Below, piece by piece: positions 60,509-64,000 of a DNA stretch of 64,000 bases. The position numbers and the translations under genes are program-made. The notes under the pieces are model-generated. The model was given only the letters and a program-made list of their open reading frames with translations. It did not search any database and was not told the origin of the DNA. Every line of letters begins with the position of its first letter. Position 1 is the first letter of the stretch. This DNA comes from Aquilaria yunnanensis (lineage: Eukaryota; Streptophyta; Magnoliopsida; Malvales; Thymelaeaceae): positions 11,560,001-11,624,000 of the forward strand of contig CM077594.1 of the NCBI GenBank assembly GCA_039654915.1. Direction: 5' to 3'.

Positions 60509-62540
60509 AAAATAGATTAGAGGAAATGAGTGATGAAAAGAAAAGAGAAAAATAACAAGAGGCCGAGTAAAGGGTGGCAAAGAAGTAAATTAACATGAAA
60601 ATTAGTAACTTGTCTAATGTAAATTTTAGTTGAATTTAATATTCATAGTTTTTATTCAATATATAATTTAAATTATTAAAGTGTGATTTTTGTATGGTGT
60701 TAAATGAGAATTTGATGGTCTTTTTAAAATAATACTTGTGATTTATAATCAAAGAACATTTTCTTTATGTTATATAAGAATTGTCATATAACTTAGAGCG
60801 ATCTAAATGCTGTATAAGTAATTAGATGCAAAATAATTAATATTAATTAAAATAAAAATATTTCTTGTACTCTAAATAATGGTTCTAATATAAATAAAAG
60901 ATATGCTAAGGTAAGGAAAAACATTTTTTCTTGTGTTAGATAAAAAAGATTATCTTTATACACAATAACAATTTATTAAGAGTAGAAAATGAATCCTAAC
61001 CAGAAAAGAACAATTTTTTATATGACATACCAGCTAACCATATTTACATTTTGAGTTAGATTCTAATAATGTTATACATTTGTCCTTCCTACGTGTGATA
61101 ATAATTTTAATTCTCATACATTGTTCACCTTTGAATTCCCTTCACCTTGGATTTATGTGCAATCCAAGATTTAAATTACAAGTACATTATATTCACATTA
61201 AAAACTATATGTATTACTTAAAACTGCAACTAAAGTAGTCTTATAATGACTGATACATGTGACTCACATATTCTTTTATTAATTTATTATTCTATTATTC
61301 TCATGTGTTATTCTTTTCATTTACACGTTATTATAAGATATTTCATACTTATATTGTACTTTCTTATAAATTAATAATTTTTGTTTCATTTTCTTAATCT
61401 CATTTTTCAATATGTGTTTTACTTTATAGTGATCTCCACCTTTTAAACTTTTCATCTATATTTTATTAGCTTTCAAAATACTTAGATATGTAACAGTATA
61501 ACTAAGTAATGCACCATTTTGTTTCTTTATATTTTCTATGTGTTTTTTTTAAACTCACACACACACAAAAATCATATAACATAAATTTTCTTATTTATTC
61601 ATACTGTTATTTTTTCTTTATTTTATTATATTTTGATAATTTTTTGCATGTTTTATTTATTATTTAATTTTTTAAGTATTTTACATATCAGTTACATTTT
61701 TTAACAGGTTACAGTGAGCCATGTAACATCATTTTAATACTTCTCCTTGGATGTATCACTTTCATCATGCTTCTCTACAATCAAATTCTCCCAATAAATA
61801 ATTTAAAATTTTTTTAGGGCAATTCAAAAAAGAAGATTCATTGTTTTTGGATAGATGAAGTACTATTTACCAATTACTTATATCATTACTGTATATTATA
61901 CATGTCAAAATCCTAAAATTATTTTCCATGATCTAAAACTAAACTCTTAATTTTTCCTTACTGGCCTTTCATATAAAAAAAAAGTATGAAAGCAGTGAAA
62001 ATAATATGATAGAAATAAATGAGATTTTTTGGTATTGTTCAAGTATAATTGGTTAAAGTATCAAAACATTAAAAGCCTTTGCCGGAAAAGTAATTCTCAT
62101 AATATAGAACTATCCACCTTAATCCCTGTTTAGATTGGTAATTGTCTTTGAAAGCATTGGAAGGAATCTTGTAAGAATTGATTTGAGAAGATTTACCTAT
62201 AAAATTCACGGCTTTATCCATTGCATTTTCAAGAAAAAAAAAAGCACAAACAGATTTTGTACAAAAGGTTTATGAAACCGTATATGAGAATAATTGACTA
62301 GGGGTTAAAAACTTATTAGTTAATTTTACTTACTTTTCTAATTTTTGACCATATAAAAAATTGTATAAAATTTTCTCTTACTATACGTAAACTATTTGAT
62401 ACGTTATATATTATAGAGTTGTTATATGATAAATCTAATTTATCCACTACACCTATATTTTCATAGTATTTACAAAGCTGCCACCACATCTTGAATTACA
62501 CAAATAAAGAAATAAATACCACCCATATAAAAAATCAATG
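60509..62540. other. AT-rich intergenic DNA, no gene
   Basis: Very AT-rich with A and T runs. No reading frame of interest and no transposon ends are seen. Confidence 0.5.
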
Positions 62541-62850
62541 TGTCTTAAACAGCACATCTTACGAAAATGAATATCACTATGTTGAACAACATCTTTTGAT
62601 ATAAAGAACACAATATTATACTAGGCTAAACACTAAATTGCATCTTGATGTTTTTAAACTGCAAACACATTATTATAAGATGGTCATTGCATCTTGAATA
62701 ACATATTTTATGAAATGAACATTATTACATTGAACAACACCTTCCTCTAGAAAGAACACTACATTATACTAAACTAAATGCTAATTTGTACATCGATATT
62801 TTCAAATTGTAATCACATTATTATTGTCAAATTATGTATAACATATTGCT
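62541..62850. repeat. Two longer imperfect repeat units beside the 118-bp array
   Basis: Phrases such as 'ttgaacaacatcttttgatataaagaacac', 'attatactaggctaaac' and 'gcaaacacattatta' recur about 150 bp later with changes. They look like diverged relatives of the tandem array that follows. Confidence 0.55.
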
Positions 62851-63475
62851 GAATAGCACATTTGTATAAACAGAATAACACTTATTACTAAATGAAATAA
62901 CACATGTAATTGAATTGAACAACACTCATTACGAATAACACATCTTATGAAATGAACAATATATTATAGAATAACACATTTGTATAAATAGAACAACAAC
63001 TAATATTAAACGAAACAACACTTATTATTGAGCGGAACAATACTTATTACAACATCATATCTTATGAAATGAATAATATATTATAAAATAACATATTTGT
63101 ATGAATAAAACAACAATTATTACTAAAATGAACAACTCTTATTACTGAATGAAACAATACTTATTATGAATAATACCTTTTATAAAATGAACATCATATT
63201 ATAGAATAATACATTTGTAAGAATGAAATAACACTTATTACCAAATAGAATAACACTTATTACCAAATAGAACAACACTTATTACAAACAACACATTTTA
63301 CAAAATGAACAACATATTACAAAACAACATATTTGTATAAATGGAACAATACATACTACTAAACGGGACAACATTTTTTATGAATAATACATTTTATGAA
63401 ATCAATAATATATTATAGAACAACACATTTGTATGAATGGAATATCACCTATTACTGAATGAAACAACACTTCAG
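62850..63475. repeat. ~118-bp AT-rich tandem repeat (about 5-6 units)
   Basis: The phrase TTTGTAT/TTTGTAA recurs at 62861, 62979, 63096, 63214, 63332 and 63428, spacing 118, 117, 118, 118 and 96 bp. Each unit combines 'aacaacacttattac', 'acacattttatgaaatgaac' and 'atattatagaataacaca'. Within units a shorter 'aacacttattaccaaatag' phrase is itself duplicated. This is a minisatellite with diverged units; it has no palindromic repeat plus unique-spacer layout, so it is not a CRISPR. Confidence 0.85.
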
Positions 63476-63711
63476 AATAAAACTATTTTTGGTTCTAAAT
63501 AAAAACTGAGTCCTTTAGCACTACTATAAACATAATCCTTCAGGCAACTCCTACCAGTGGCAACCTCCACTACTAAGGTTGCCTCTATCATAACATCATT
63601 CCCTTCAATCTCCTCTTTATCCGACATATTCCTATAGTGAGTTTGATTCACACTTACCTTGGACTTTTCATCAACCACATAATTGAAGGAACAGATGGAG
63701 GACAATGCCAT
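63472..63711 (-). CDS. Hypothetical 79-codon frame, not recognised
   Basis: An ATG-initiated frame (MALSSICSFNYVVDEKSKVS) of more ordinary composition than its surroundings, starting at 63711 and ending against the tandem repeat. I recognise no family. It has acidic stretches (SDKEEIEGND) and no membrane segment. It may be an exon of a larger transposon or gene extending past the window, or chance. Confidence 0.25.
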   Translation of the reverse strand: MALSSICSFNYVVDEKSKVSVNQTHYRNMSDKEEIEGNDVMIEATLVVEVATGRSCLKDYVYSSAKGLSFYLEPKIVLF

Positions 63712-64000
63712 CTGCTATTCCATTCTTACAAATATGGTGTTCTGTGAAATATTATTAATTTCAGAAGAAATATTATTTGTAAATAATATTCTTTGAATCA
63801 TCATATGAAGCTTTATTTGCTCCATACAAATGTGCTATTTTGGCAAGTACCATTTCCTTCAGTCAAATGTACTATTTTGTGAAGTGCTTATGAAGTGCTA
63901 ATGTGTTGTTCTATTTAAAAAAATGTACTATTCAAGTTGTGATTGCAGTTTCGTAAATATCATGAAAATATAGGTATAACTAGTGGGTCGAATGTATTTT

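Noticed and set aside
62541..63475. Regularly spaced repeats as a CRISPR-like array
   Set aside because: The units are contiguous diverged tandem repeats with no unique spacers, in a plant nuclear context.

Overview
This window looks like nuclear DNA from a flowering plant, probably a eudicot. The evidence is AT-rich intergenic DNA, short GT-AG introns, a CC-NB-LRR resistance gene, receptor-kinase-like genes, a plastid pyruvate dehydrogenase E1-beta gene copy, and many plant DNA transposons with intact target-site duplications (TSDs). I do not name a species. Everything here was read by eye, with no database search.

Layout. A 4.76-kb hAT transposon (247-5004, TSD GTCGGGAC) sits about 340 bp upstream of a decayed plastid PDH E1-beta gene (5342-7691). 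A non-autonomous Mutator-like element follows (8864-9936, 9-bp TSD). Next is a minus-strand CC-NB-LRR gene in two exons (10140-13193) that looks full length.

The most interesting part is 15.17-25.38 kb. Two tandem six-exon genes there can each be spliced into one uninterrupted reading frame, of 364 and 325 codons. Both encode a short membrane segment joined directly to a kinase-like domain. In both, the catalytic HRD is replaced (HQN, HGN) and DFG reads DVR, so they look like paired membrane-tethered pseudokinases without an ectodomain. Intron 4 of each has taken insertions: a decayed fragment of an IRK/PXC2-type LRR receptor kinase plus a Stowaway MITE in copy 1, and an antisense LINE fragment plus a small CACTA element in copy 2.

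From 25.56 to 56.49 kb two large CACTA (En/Spm) elements dominate: copy A 25559-35916 (TSD ATT) and copy B 46869-56490 (TSD AGT). Both carry minus-strand TNP2 and TNPA-like genes, and both are broken by different, mostly C-to-T, mutations. Between them lie an LTR-like segment, a decayed gag-like transposon gene (37597-40076) and two TIR elements. The last 7.5 kb holds another Mutator-like element (about 59022-60508), AT-rich DNA with no recognisable gene, and a tandem repeat of about 118 bp (62850-63475).

The genes do not form a pathway. The window is an accessory plant locus, combining an immune-receptor gene and pseudokinases with heavy transposon turnover.
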